Positions 1 through 10,174 of a stretch of 64,000 nucleotides of DNA are shown one piece after another. Under the pieces are notes generated by a model, which ran no database searches, had not been told where the DNA came from, and saw nothing but the letters and a program-made list of their open reading frames with translations. The position numbers and the translations under genes are program-made. The stretch is from positions 546,073-610,072 of the forward strand of contig JAOSJO010000024.1 of assembly GCA_027494055.1 (NCBI GenBank). The letters run 5' to 3'. The first letter of the stretch is position 1, and each line of letters begins with the position of its first letter. The stretch is from Anaerolineae bacterium. Lineage in GTDB: Bacteria > Chloroflexota > Anaerolineae > Aggregatilineales > JAFGMM01.

Positions 1-1
1 G

Positions 2-869
2 TTCGTCCCGGTGCTGAACAAGCGTGAGGCAGGGCTTGCGGTGCCGGCGTCGCTGGTCACCGGCACCGGGTTGATCCTGCTCTACCAGAGCATCACCGGC
101 AACTGGGGAAGCTGGGCCTATGTATGGACGCTGTACGGCGTGTTCCTCGGCTTCGGAATGTGGCTGATGGGGCGCGCCCGCGGCGATGAGAGCACGCAGC
201 GGACGGGCGTCAACTTCATGGCAGTCGGGTTTGGCGGCTTCGTGATCTTCGGCCTGTTCTTCGGCGGGGTTCATCCGCTGGGGGGTGCTGCTGCCGCTCG
301 TCCTGATCGGGATGGGGGCGTGGTTCCTCTACCGCGCGCTGGGCGGTAAGCCTGTGGACATCGCCCGCACCTTCACGCCCTCCGAGCGCACCGCCGCCCG
401 CCCCGCGCCGCCGACGCCGCCTCAGGCCGAGGTCGCGCCACGAGTCGAGCCGGCTCCAGAACCGCCGAAGGCAGCGCCGGTTCCGCCGCCCCCGCCGCCG
501 GTGAGGGACATCCTCGCGGATACCCCGCTGGGGAGGGACATCGCGGAAGCGCTCGCCGAGGACGAAGCGCCCCCGGCCCCGCCTCAGCCGGAGACGCCGG
601 AAGCCGAACCGCGCCAGCCCGAAAGCGAGGGCGTCCCTCCGGTCAGTGAGGCGGTCGCGCCCGTCGCGGAAGCGGTGACGCCGGTGAGCGAGGCGGTCGA
701 GCCGACGGACTCAGCCGAAAGCCTGGCCGCCGACATCGAGGCGGAGATCGAAGCGGCTGCATCGGCGGCGCGCGAGATGATCGACCGGCAGGGCGAGAGC
801 GCGCCTGATGCTGGCGCGGAGGACGCGACCGGCGTGGACGCGGACGAAGACGATACGGAAGAGTTATAG
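2..869 (+). CDS. Membrane protein with acidic Pro/Ala/Glu-rich tail (5'-partial, frameshifted)
   Basis: The reading frame is open from the first bases, so the start lies upstream of the window. Three hydrophobic helices are visible before about base 270 and a fourth just after, where the frame changes (about 270-290, next to a run of G). The last helix ends in a short basic stretch. A tail of about 150 residues follows, built of Pro, Ala and Glu, with repeated SEAV/PVSEAV units and a final very acidic stretch (DADEDDTEEL). This looks like a small integral membrane protein with a disordered cytoplasmic tail. I do not recognise the family. The frameshift is probably a sequence error because both sides read as one sensible protein. 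A terminator follows 33 bases after the stop. Confidence 0.6.
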
Positions 870-901
870 CCCGCACAGACGCAGGCGCGCCAGGAATCGG
901 T

Positions 902-938
902 ACGGGGCGGCCCACTTTGGTGAGCCACCCCGTTTTTA
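902..938 (+). terminator. Rho-independent terminator
   Basis: ACGGGG (902-907) pairs with CCCCGT (928-933), and GGC (909-911) pairs with GCC (924-926) across one mismatch. A TTTTT run follows at 933-937. It sits between the stop of the upstream plus-strand gene and the convergent end of the penicillin-binding protein. The T-run orientation serves the plus strand. Confidence 0.8.
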
Positions 939-963
939 CATCCTGGCTGCGTGGCGCCTGCCC

Positions 964-3184
964 TTACTCGCCCAGCGAGGTCTCCGCCGTGATGATCGCC
1001 GGCATCTCGTACTCCCAGTCCGCCGGGTACGGGGTGATCGGCACGCCGTAGTACTCTTCGATGATGCGGCGCACGATGGGCGCAGCGACATAAGACCCCT
1101 CGTGCGCGTGCTCGACGATGACGACAACCGCGATCTCCGGCTTGTCCGCCGGCGCGTAGGCCGCGAACCAGGCGTGGGGTTCGCCAACGGTTTCCGAGGT
1201 GCCCGTCTTGCCGCACGTCGGGATCTGCATCCCCTCGAAGCGCCATGTGGCGGTGCCGGCGGGGTCAGTGGTCACAGCGCAGAGCGACTCGCGCACGGCG
1301 GCGAGCACCGCAGGGTCGATATCGATCTGGCGCTGCTCAACCGGCGTCATGACCCAGCTTGGCTCTTCGCCGATCAGGCCGATGTGGTGCACAAGCTGCG
1401 GCTGGTACAGCGTGCCGCCATTGGCGACGGCGGCGACCAGCCGCGCAACCTGAAGCGGCGTCACCTGCACGTCACCCTGGCCGATTGCCATGTTGATGCT
1501 GTCGTTGTAGGTCCAGCTCGCGCCCCGGCGCTGCTTCCACGTTGGGCTGGGGATCAGCCCGGCGGCCTCGTCAACGCCCTCGATGCCAGTCGCTTCGCCC
1601 AGTCCCATCTCTTGCGCGTACTCGCCCAAGAGGCCCTGTTCGCGCTGGTCGAGGCGCAGCCCGATCTCGTAGTTGTAGGGGTCGCAGGAGTAGGTAAGCG
1701 ATTGGCGCAGCGTGATCGTGCCGTGGCCGCCGGGCAGCCAGTCATACCGGGTGAAGCCGTCCGGCTGCTGCCACGATCCGGTACAGCGGAGTGTCTGGTT
1801 GAGGGCAAACTCGCCGCTGTCGGCAGCGGCGGCCATCGTGACGATCTTGAACACCGAGCCGGGCGGGTAAACGCCGGTGGTGGCGCGATTCAACTGGGGG
1901 CGGCGCGGGTCATTGGCGATGGCTTGCAGTTCGGCCTGGGCGTCGCGCGGCGTGTCGGGATTGTAGATGTTGGGATCGAACCACGGGTAAGAGACCATCG
2001 CGAGCACTTCGCCGGTATTCACATCCAGGACAACCGCCGCCGCGCCGGGCGATGTGGTGGCGAAGTGCAGGGAGGCGTAGCTATAGGCGTCCCAGATCGC
2101 CTGCTGGACCTTGATCTGAAAATCCCGGTCGATGGTGAGGTAGATGCTCTCCGGCACGGTGGCGCGGCTTTCGGCGATGCGCCGGAGCGGCTCGCCGGCG
2201 GGTGTGATGATGCGCAGGATGCCGCCCCCGCCGGCCGGCCAGGATGTCCTCACCCCAGCGTTCGATGCCGACGCGCCCGACGAGATCGTCACAGGTGTAG
2301 CCACGCAGTTCCCACTCGGCGCACTGCTCCGCCGGGATGTAGCCCACAAAGCCCACGATCTGGCTCGCCACGCCGCCGCCGTAGTAGCGGCGGGTAGGGC
2401 GCTCGTCGAAGATGGCGTTGCAGAAGCTGGTCAGCGTGCCCGACTCGGCCTGGTAGGTCTCGGCGTCGATTTCATCAATGACCGTGACCCAGTCGGCAGG
2501 GCGATACTCGTACTTCGCCCGGACCGACGCCGGCGTGACACGGAGAACGCGCGCCAATTCTTCGACGCAGCGCTCCTCGTTGGCGATGTCCTGCGGCACG
2601 ACCATGACGGTGATCGCCGTGCCGTTCTGGTCGGCGATCACCCTGCCGTTGCGGTCGTAGATGTTCGCCCGGTTGGGGATGATGCGCTCAAGCGTGAGCC
2701 GCGCGCCGCGCACCATCTCGAAGAAGATGTCGCTTGGCGACCACGCCACGCGCCAGCCCTCGACGGTCGGCAGGAGGTAAAGCGTCCGCTCCGGGTCGGT
2801 GAACGCGCCCAGAAGCTGCGTGGTGAAGTTGGCGTTGTAGGCCACGCCGGCAGTGACGCCCTGGAGCGTGCCGCTCAGGATGTCGACGTCGAGTTCAAGG
2901 AGCGTCATCTGCTTGTTTGCCTGCTCATAGGCCGCCTGGAAGACCTCAAAGGGGTAGGCGTCGCGGCTGTTGGGCGCGATCAACCCGTACATGCCCTCGT
3001 AGTCTAGTTGGGTCCATGCCTCAAGGAAGGTGCCGGCCACAGCCAGGGCATCGTCCAGATTGGGGACGGGCGTTGCGGCAGCCGTTGGTTCATCGCCCGC
3101 GCCCAGGTCGCCCTGGGTCGGCCCTGGCTCGCAGGCCGAGAGCGCCAGCAGGAAAACGAGCATTCCGAAAAGCGCGTTGCGCAT
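964..3184 (-). CDS. Class B penicillin-binding protein with NTF2-like domain (lipoprotein; one frameshift)
   Basis: Periplasmic D,D-transpeptidase that cross-links peptidoglycan. The N-terminus is a lipoprotein signal (hydrophobic stretch, then LSAC). An NTF2-like (MecA_N-type) domain follows at about residues 40-150, then a dimerisation domain with the usual RANIYDRNGRVIA start, and then the transpeptidase domain. Active-site motifs are present: SVFK (SxxK serine), SCD (the PBP2-type version of SxN) and KTGT. The two halves lie in different frames, with the break near 2235 in a C/G-rich stretch. Total length is about 735 residues, normal for MecA/PBP2-like enzymes. The ATG at 3184 starts the lipoprotein signal directly. 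The sequence upstream has a TATGAT-like -10 on the minus strand but no good -35. Family call is sure; cellular role (elongation, division or accessory) is not determined. Confidence 0.93.
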
Positions 3185-3300
3185 GTGCCACTCCCAGAAA
3201 CAATAAGCGGGCCGCCCACGGCCCCCTTGTCGTGGTATCGCGCGTCCACAGCCGCAATTCTATCATAGGCGCGCGCAGGTGTCCAGTTGGGCCGGCAGGG

Positions 3301-4106
3301 TCAGGCCATGCCCGCCGGCGGGGCGCGACGCGGCACGATTGCGCGGGGCGCGCGCCCGTTGCCGCTGTCGTAGATGATCTCGGTCTCAAGCTCGTAAGCC
3401 TGCGACAACAGCGGGGCGGTCAGCGTTTCGAGCGTCTTGCCCAGGGCCAGCACGCGCCCTTCCTTGAGGAGAAGCACGCGGTCGGCGTAGAGGAGCGCGT
3501 TGTTGGGCGCGTGCGAGGCGATGATAAACGCCAGCCTCTCCTTCGCGCTGCGAGGTGCGCCACGATTTCGAGTACGTGGTGCTGGTTTTTGGGATCGAGG
3601 TGGGCGTCCGGCTCGTCGAGCAGCAGGATGCGTGATTGCTGCGCCAGGCCGCGCGCCACCATCACGAGCTGGCGCTCCCCGCCGCTCAGTTCGGTGTAGG
3701 GGCGGTCGCGCAGCGCCCACAGGCCGACGTTGTCGAGCGCGGCATCGACGATCTCGTAATCCTCGCGACGGGGCGACCCAAACAGGCCGAGGTGCGGCGC
3801 GCGCCCCATCACCACCATCTCGCGCACGGTATAGGCAAAGGCCGGTACGTGTATCTGCGGCACCAGGCCGATCAGCCGGGCGCGCTGCGTGGGCGGGAGT
3901 GCGGTAACGTCCGCACCGTCCAGCAGCACCCGGCCCCTGGTCGGGCGTCGAACCCCGCCGATGCACGACATGAGCGTGGTCTTGCCACTGCCGTTCGGCC
4001 CCATGAGGTAAAGCGTCTCGCCCGCACTGAGCGAGAACGTCACGCCATCGACGACGAAAGCGCCGGGCGCGTAGGCAAAGGCAAGGTCCTGTACGTCGAG
4101 TTTCAT
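3301..4106 (-). CDS. ABC transporter ATPase, FecE/BtuD type (one frameshift)
   Basis: Cytoplasmic ATPase that powers the importer encoded just upstream on the same strand. Walker A is GPNGSGKT, the signature is LSGGERQ, and Walker B is ILLLDEPDAHLD followed by the H-loop region (ASHAPNNAL). The PQ of the Q-loop (LVPQ) is also visible. The frame changes at about 3550, after the Walker B/D-loop, and the second frame gives a typical C-terminal end with DRVLLLKEGRVLALG. Length is about 268 residues, normal for this subfamily. It is the third gene of binding protein - permease - ATPase, reading right to left. The D-loop is followed by PKNQHHVLE, usual for cobalamin, siderophore and metal importers, so the substrate cannot be told from this gene alone. 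Confidence 0.92.
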
Positions 4107-4193
4107 CGTTGTGGCTGCCTGGCCGGTCTCCTAATCTGCCGCGCCGACTATTCTAGCGCAAAACGGCCCTAATCCCACCGCCGGTTGAGCACG

Positions 4194-5246
4194 CTACCAC
4201 CCGACGCGATTCCGGCGCAGGAGCACGATGAGGATGGGCACGCCCACCAGACCGGTGATTACGCCCAGCGGCACCTCACCGGGGAGCAGGGTGCGCGAGA
4301 TGTTGTCGATCACCAGCAGGAAGGCCGCGCCGAGGCTCAGGCTCACCGGGATGAGGCGCTTGTGATCCGGCCCGACCAGGATGCGCCCCGCGTGCGGGAT
4401 CACAAGGCCGATCCAGCCGATGACCCCGCCCACCGAGACCGCGATGGCCGTCATCAGCGTCGCGCAGACGATGATGAACAGCTTGAGCCGGTTCGGGTTG
4501 ATGCCGAGCGCGGTCGCCTCTTCGTCGCCGAGCGAGAGGATGTTGAACCGCCAACGGATCACGATCAGGAACAGCGCGCCGCCGAGCGTGATGACCGCCA
4601 GCAGGGGGATGTCGCTCCACGTCACCGAGTTCAGGCCGCCGAGCAGCCAGAACGTGATGGCGGGCAGCGTGTCGAGCGGATCGGCGATGTACTTCAGGAG
4701 CGATGTCAGCGACCCGAAGAACGAGCCGATCAGGATGCCCATTAGCGTGAGCACGATCATGGGCGCGGTGTTGTAGAGGCGGCTCCCGAAGAAGGCGAGC
4801 GCGACCGCGAGCAGCCCAAAGACAAACGCGGACACCTGCACGTGGAGCATCTGCCCGGTCAGGAGCAGCGCCAGCGCCGCGCCAAACCCCGCGCCTGACG
4901 TGACGCCGAGCAGGTTCGAGTCGACCAGCGGGTTTTGAAGATGCCCTGGAACGCAGCTCCCGTGCCCGCCATGCTCGCGCCGATCAGCAGCGCCGCCAGG
5001 AGGCGCGGAAGCCGCACACGCAGGATGAGGGTCTGCGCGGTTTCGGGGATGTCGGCGGCCACCTCCGGCGCGAGCGGCGCGAACAGGACCCGCACGACAT
5101 CCCCGACATCGATGGGATAGCGCCCCAGCGTGAGGCGCAATCAGGAAGAGCGGAATGGGCAGCCCCAGCAGGACGCCGTAACCCAGGTTACGCCGCCAGG
5201 TCTGCGACTGCCAGGCTGCCCGTTCCGGTCGCGCTACGGGCTGCAA
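4194..5246 (-). CDS. ABC importer permease, FecCD/BtuC family (two frameshifts)
   Basis: Polytopic inner-membrane permease of a type II importer. Recognisable family blocks are RLPRLLAALLIGASMAG near the N-terminus, LGVTSGAGFGAAL, and the coupling region TALGINPNRLKL, then GWIGLVIPHAGRI and the C-terminal DNISRTLLPGEVPLGVITG. The frame changes near 5140 and again near 4940, and the three pieces join into one BtuC-like protein of about 350 residues. The most upstream possible start is a TTG at 5246 inside the end of the binding-protein gene (stop at 5234), which implies translational coupling. An alternative start is within the first transmembrane segment. The ATPase gene follows after 87 bases. 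Confidence 0.88.
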   Translation of the reverse strand: MQPVARPERAAWQSQTWRRNLGYGVLLGLPIPLFLIAPHAGALSHRCRGCRAGPVRAARAGGGRRHPRNRADPHPACAASAPPGGAADRREHGGHGSCVPGHLQNPLVDSNLLGVTSGAGFGAALALLLTGQMLHVQVSAFVFGLLAVALAFFGSRLYNTAPMIVLTLMGILIGSFFGSLTSLLKYIADPLDTLPAITFWLLGGLNSVTWSDIPLLAVITLGGALFLIVIRWRFNILSLGDEEATALGINPNRLKLFIIVCATLMTAIAVSVGGVIGWIGLVIPHAGRILVGPDHKRLIPVSLSLGAAFLLVIDNISRTLLPGEVPLGVITGLVGVPILIVLLRRNRVGW

Positions 5247-6557
5247 AACGCGGCGGCCTCCTCATCGGAAAGCTCATAGTCGTACCAGGTGCGGTAGAAG
5301 AATTGCGCCTCAGCGACGCAATCCAGGTCGATGATATCAGGGTACAGGATTTGCGCCATCCAGACGATGCCCAGCACCGAGTCCGGTACAGGCGTGTCAA
5401 GCGGCGCGGTGAACTGCGGCAGTTGGTAGACCCGCCCCGCCTTCACGGCGTCGAGCGCCTGCCATTCCGCGCTCTCGGTGATCGCCTCGACGCTCGCGCC
5501 GCCATAGGACGGGATGAAGATGACCTCCGGGTCCCACAGGAGCACCTGTTCCAGGTTCACGTCGTTCCAGTACCCGGTCAGTTCGGCGCTCACCGAGACG
5601 CCGCCGGCAGCCTCGACCATGAAGGTCTGGTACATGTCGCCGCTGGCAATCCGGAGCGGCTCGGTGCCGCTGAAGAGGACGCGCACGCGCTCCGCCTCGT
5701 CGAGCGCGCCCGTCTGCTCGACCACCCTGGGCTACCACATCGTCATAGTGTTCAACCCAGGCCTCGGCGCGCGCCTGCGCGTCAGGTCCGAGGAACGCGG
5801 CGGTCAGCAGCACCGACTCTTTCAGGGCCTCCGGGGTTTCGCCCTCGTAGAGCACCAGCAGAATCCCCAGTTCCCGCATGGCGTCGATCCACGCCGTGCG
5901 CGTGCTGGTGAGGATCACGTCGGGTTCCTGTGCGGCGGCCTCTTCAATGTTGATCTCGTCCTGACCCATTTCCATCACGGAACTGAGGTCAGGGAAGCGC
6001 GGATCGATGCGTGTCAGGTTCTCGCCCGCGCGTCCGCGCGCGGCAAGGTAGTTCGCCGCAACAAGCCGGTCTTCCGCATTGACGCCGTAGATGAGGTACG
6101 TGCCGATGGCATAGGGGGTGAGGATGCGCCGCACCGGTTGCGGGATTGCGATCTCGTTGCCGCCCTGGTCGGTGATCGTGACGACTTCGGGCAGGAAGCC
6201 CGCCGCGATGAGCGCGGCCTGCCCATCGACCGAGACGGCGAAATCGATGAAGGCCTGTGCATCGGCGTTGTCGCCCAGCGGGGCCAGCCCCGCGCCCGGT
6301 AGGAAGTAGGCCGGCATCCCATCGAAGGCCGCGGCCAGCGCCTCCGCGTCGGCGGTGGCAAGCAGGTCGCCGCCCTCATCGACGAAGGTCAGCGTCCCGC
6401 CGCCGGACAGGCTGCTGTAGAGCGCCTCCAATGCGGGCTGGAGGTCGGCGTCGGCCTGTATGGTGAATGGCGACGACTGGGCGGAGGCGATTGGGATGCT
6501 TGCGACAAGCAAAGCGAACAGCGTCAGCATTGCCGCTGACTTGGTGAAGCGGGGCAT
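5234..6557 (-). CDS. Substrate-binding protein with ModA-like remnant fused to a BtuF-type domain (one frameshift)
   Basis: Extracytoplasmic receptor of the importer. ATG 6557 is chosen because a strong AGGAG lies 8-10 bases upstream; a signal peptide with SAQS at its end follows. Residues about 30-130 do not belong to the BtuF fold. They start like a molybdate/phosphate-type binding protein (LQPALEALYSSL) and end with the C-terminal signature of that superfamily (AFIDFAVSVDGQAALIAAGFLP). From TITDQGGNEIAIPQPVRRIL onward it is a standard periplasmic metal/siderophore/B12 receptor (PF01497) of about 280 residues. The frame breaks near 5730, with the rest continuing in a second frame to CSP-stop. 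The substrate is unknown; molybdate/tungstate is the attractive guess (see findings), and iron or cobalamin are possible. Confidence 0.88.
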
Positions 6558-6580
6558 AGTATGGATCTCCTTTCCAAGCG

Positions 6581-6687
6581 CGGGAGGCAAGGGCGTTTCC
6601 ACACCTTACCCGGTCCTGCTATGCCAGCGGGACGGCCATGCCCCCATGGGCAACACGCCAGCCGGCGGCGCCTTTAGGCGGCATGGC
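6581..6687 (-). promoter_or_regulatory. Highly structured mRNA leader of the importer operon (riboswitch candidate)
   Basis: Read on the minus strand, GCCATGCC (6687-6680) pairs perfectly with GGCATGGC (6642-6635). This 8-bp helix encloses two small hairpins, CGCC-TAAA-GGCG and GCCC-ATGG-GGGC. Downstream of it are two more stems: GTCC/GGAC with an inner GCT/AGC (6633-6613), and CGGG..CCCG with GGTAAGG pairing to CCTTGCC through one wobble (6612-6581). The last stem ends about 7 bases before the ribosome-binding site of the binding-protein gene. Several stacked helices plus a multibranch core in front of a transport gene are typical of a ligand-sensing leader. I cannot assign it to a known class with certainty; molybdenum-cofactor and cobalamin classes should be tested first. 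Confidence 0.45.
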
Positions 6688-6748
6688 TTCAGAGATTGTA
6701 ATGCGCCAATGATAGCACGGCAGGGAGGCAGCGTCTATGACGAAAGTC

Positions 6749-7932
6749 TCAGCTTCCGTCCAGCGCCATGCGCAGCGCTTCGTTGACGTCGGCGGCGAGG
6801 ATGTCCGCGACGGGCGCCAGCGACCGCTGCTTGATCGGCGTCATGCCCACGCCGACGACGCGCACCGTCACCGGGAGGCCGGCCCGGCGCAGCGCCTCCC
6901 CGGCCTTCTGGACCGCCTGCGCCCCGCTGGGGTGTCCTCAAACACCGAGATCCGCACCGTCTCCGCGCCACTTTGCAGCGCGGCGAATGGCTCAGGCAGC
7001 GCCCCGGCGTCGGCCACCGCCAGCGCCGCGTGGAGCGCTACGGGGCTGGCGGCGTTCACGAGGGCGGCGGCGACCGCCGCAAGCGCCTGCACCGGCGAGG
7101 GCTTTACGTAGGCGTCGGGGTGCGCGCCGTGCTGTTGCGCCAGCCACGCGACGTGGCCGTACCCGATCACCGGCGCGTCCGCAAGGCCGACAAGCGCGCA
7201 CGCCATCTCCGCCTCCGGCGCGAAGCCTGTGGCGTCCTCGCCGGCGGGCGGGAGGCTGGGGCGCGCGGTGTACACCGCGTAGGGGAGGCGCGCCGCCCGC
7301 AGCAGCGCGCGCGCCTCCGGCGCGAGGAGCGGCTCATCCATCGCCATCAGGAGCGATTCGGTCTCGAACTCAGGGGCAATGCCGTAGGTCGCGGGGAAGC
7401 GCGCGCTCCCCAGCGTGTGGTGCTGAAAGACCCGCGTGGCCGGCGACGCCACGTCGTAGGTGCGCGCGAGCAGCGCGTCCAGGACCGGCCTGGCGTGCGG
7501 CGGCGTGCGCGCAGCGAAGTACGCCAGCGCGCGGCGCGGCGCAAGCATGTCCGACCACACGGCGTCCGCGCCGATGGCGTGGACCAACGCCGCGTAATCA
7601 GGGCGCGGCAGGTCCGGGGCGGCCTCCGCGACCGCCGCGAGCGTCTCGTCCAGTGTGCCACGCCACAGATCGGGCCGCGCCTCCGCGGCCTGCGCCAGCG
7701 TCCCCGCCACACACACCGGGACGGAATGCCACTCGCTGCCAAAGCCGTGCGCCTCGAACTCGTCGATCTCCGCGTCGTTTGGCGGGTCAGAGCGCAGGCC
7801 CATCCGCGCGCGGAAGTGGTCAACCGTGGCGCGCAGCGCGGCGCGGTAGCCCAGCGGGCGCACCAGCACCGAGTCCACGTCGAGCAGGAAAATCTCCTGG
7901 GCGCTCATGTGGGCGCTCATGTGAGCCGTCAT
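6749..7932 (-). CDS. HAD-superfamily hydrolase (one frameshift)
   Basis: Predicted cytoplasmic phosphatase-like enzyme of unknown substrate. All four HAD motifs are visible: FLLDVDSVL (motif I; D-V-D with S in place of the usual G-T), VYTARPS (II), the lysine of AYVKPSP (III), and VFEDTPAG (IV). The frame breaks near 6937, inside motif IV, and the correct continuation runs to a TGA at 6749-6751 (last residues RMALDGS). Length is about 394 residues with a large cap insertion between motifs I and II. The start at 7932 overlaps the stop of the dipeptidase gene by ATGA. The N-terminus reads MTAHMSAHMSAQ because a 12-base unit is duplicated, giving three alternative ATGs; any of them could be used. 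Co-transcription with the dipeptidase is likely. Confidence 0.75.
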
Positions 7933-9130
7933 GCGGGCAGCCCTTCGCGATACAGGCGCAGCCAGTTGCCGCCCATGATCGCCTTCACGTCGTCCTCGGT
8001 GTAGCCACGCGCGCGCAGCGCGTCGCCGATCAGCAGCAGGTCGGCGACCGTGTCCAGCTCGCGGGGGATGTTGTTCTCCCAGCCCAGGCCGCCGTCGAAG
8101 TCAGAGCCGATGCCCACGTTGGCGCACCCGCCGAGGCGCTGGCAGATATGGTCGATCACGTCAACCACAGCGTCCAGCGTGACCGTCCGGCCATCGCCAT
8201 GCGTCCAGTCCGGGCTGAGGTAGGCGTTGTACAGCACGACGCCGATCACGCCGCCGCGCTCTGCAAGCCGCGCGATCATCTCGTCGTTGGGGCAGCGCTC
8301 GCCCCGGGGCAGAAGGCGCGCGGGTTGCTGTGGCTGGTGAGCACCACGCCGTCGTAATGGTCCAGCGCCTCCAGGAAGGTCTGGTCTGAGGCGTGGCTGA
8401 GGTCCAGCATCATTCCCAGCGCCGCCATTTCGTCGAGCAGGGCGCGCCCCAGGTCGGTGAGCGGCCCCGGCTCCCACGTCCCGCCGCCGTAGCGCGTGCG
8501 CCGCCAGGACGGCCCGATGATGCGCAGCCCGCGCTCGAACCACGCGCCGACCTCTGCCGGCTCGCGGATCGGGTCAGCGCCCTCCATGCTGCGCAGCAGG
8601 CCGATCTGCCGTTCGGCGGGGTCGGCGTCAGGCGCCCAGGTGCGCACCACGGCGTCCAGGTCGCCGGCGGTGTCGATGAGCCGGACCTGGCCGCCGACCG
8701 CCTCTGCAAGCGCCTCGTAGGCATCCAGCTCGCGCATCCCCCAGTCGTGCGCCTCGTCGGGCGTGGCGTACACGACGACGTCCGTCGAAATGCTGTGCTG
8801 CACGGGCATGACAAAAACGGTCGCCGCGATCACGCCCACCTGACCCGCGAGCCACTCCGGCAGGCCCAGCGTGCAGATGCCCGCGTTGTGGGCGTAGGGG
8901 ATGCCGGCGCCCTCAATCGCGCGCGTCTCGTAGGCGCTGCGCGTGTAGTCGCGCCCGTGGTTGAGCATGTTCCAGGCGATGTCCTCGTGCGCATCGACGA
9001 CCACGAAGGGCGTCTCTGCCTCGCCCTGCGCAAGCGCGTTATGCGCGGGCGCTGGCCGTCCGCCAAGCGCGGCGAGCGCCGCGCCGGCTGCGGTTTGTTT
9101 CAGGAACGTGCGTCGCGTGAGCCTGGTCAT
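7929..9130 (-). CDS. Membrane dipeptidase, peptidase family M19, Tat-exported (one frameshift)
   Basis: Zinc dipeptidase that cleaves dipeptides, including some with D-residues. ATG 9130 is preferred over an ATG at 9148 because GGGAGG precedes it by about 9 bases. The N-terminus carries a twin-arginine signal (TRRTFLKQ, then an Ala/Gly-rich hydrophobic stretch and an AQG cleavage region). Metal and active-site motifs are DAHEDIAW (HxD), LRSMEGAD (the bridging Glu), DLSHAS, TSHSNPRAF and GIGSDFDG. The frame breaks near 8300, just after SHSNPRAF. Full length is about 400 residues. The gene overlaps the following HAD hydrolase by four bases. Confidence 0.9.
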
Positions 9131-9312
9131 AGGCGTGCCCTCCCTCAAGCTGGTGGCACGATGTTACCCGGCGCACGGCGGATTTGACGAATCCTGCGCC
9201 TGGTCTGTTGCGCGCGGCTGCAAAGTGGGCATGTGAAGGGCGTAACATGTCGGGGGCGTGCGTGTCTTTTCCAGTGGACAGATGTGCCTCTTTTTGCTCA
9301 AGGAGAAGTCGT

Positions 9313-10054
9313 GTGAACGCCAAACCGTTCGGAACCCTGGCGCTTGCCGTAGCGCTCGGCGTGAGCTTTGCGCTCCCGGCTGCGCTCGCGTCCGCCTCGT
9401 ATGCGCCGGACGCCAACCCGCCCGGAGCCGCGCAGCCGGCAGCAACCGCGACGCCCGTCAGCGCAGGGATAGGCGCGGACGACCTGTGCACATTCACCGC
9501 CGCGCGCCATATCAACCTGCGCAGCGGGCCGGGCACTCGCTACCAGATCGTTGGGACGCTGCGCGCCGGGGAGCGCGTCACGGTCACCGGTCTGGAGGAC
9601 GCGCCGGACGGCTACGTGTGGTGGGAGGTCGGCGATAACTGGGTCCGGTCAGACCTGGGCGCGTCAGACTGCCCGGCGGTGTGTGGCGACCGGGTGTGCG
9701 CATCGAGCGAGAGCGCGGAGACGTGCGCGCGCGACTGCCCGGCCGGCGCGCGCCAGCAGCGGCTGCATCGCCGAGGACTGTCAGGCCTGCTACGAAACCA
9801 TCCCGTGTTACCCTGAGTGCAACCAGTGCACGTGCTCAAAGAACGCCTACGGCTGCCCGGTGTGCTACTGCACCTACCCTGAGAGCGCCAGCACCGATGC
9901 GACCCGCACGCCGGGCGGCGGCTGCGTCGTCAATAGCTGCCAGGCGTGCTATGAGTCGATCTACTGCTACCCGGCGTGCAACCAGTGCACGTGCAGCACG
10001 AACGAGTACGGGTGCGCGGAGTGCTACTGCGCGTACCCGTCGGGCAGCCAGTAG
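9313..10054 (+). CDS. Exported SH3b protein with two Cys-rich tandem repeats (one frameshift)
   Basis: GTG 9313 follows AAGGAG at 9299-9304 and opens a clear signal peptide ending near ALASA. After a short linker comes a bacterial SH3 domain (INLRSGPGTRYQIVGTL ... VWWEVGDNWVRSD). Next is a block with a CGDRVC...CARDC pattern often seen in exported Cys-rich proteins. The frame breaks near 9750. In the second frame two units of about 39 residues follow, both reading CQACYE-CYP-CNQCTCS-YGC-CYC-YP with ten Cys per unit, separated by a Thr/Ser/Gly linker. The gene ends with a TAG at 10052. It is probably a cell-surface protein held by many disulfides; the Cys spacing resembles no family I can name. 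The gene stands alone between divergent and unrelated neighbours. Confidence 0.72.
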
Positions 10055-10174
10055 AGCCGCCGGGCCGGGGCCGGGTTTGACGGATCTCTAACGATTGTCT
10101 TGCGTGCTTCTGACATTGCGGGCTTATGTTAACAATGAGTTTCAGCGGAAAACATGAATTGACGGAGGTGCAGA

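Noticed and set aside
808..2397. Long plus-strand open frame antisense to the penicillin-binding protein
   Set aside because: Codon pattern is that of a high-GC shadow frame (very rich in Arg, His and Ala), no ribosome-binding site, and the minus strand carries all PBP motifs.
6581..6687. Firm assignment of the importer leader to the molybdenum-cofactor riboswitch class
   Set aside because: Helices are clear but I could not confirm the class consensus by eye; kept as an unassigned structured leader.
10100..10160. CIRCE or other heat-shock operator before hsp20
   Set aside because: No TTAGCACTC-N9-GAGTGCTAA-like repeat and no other convincing inverted repeat.
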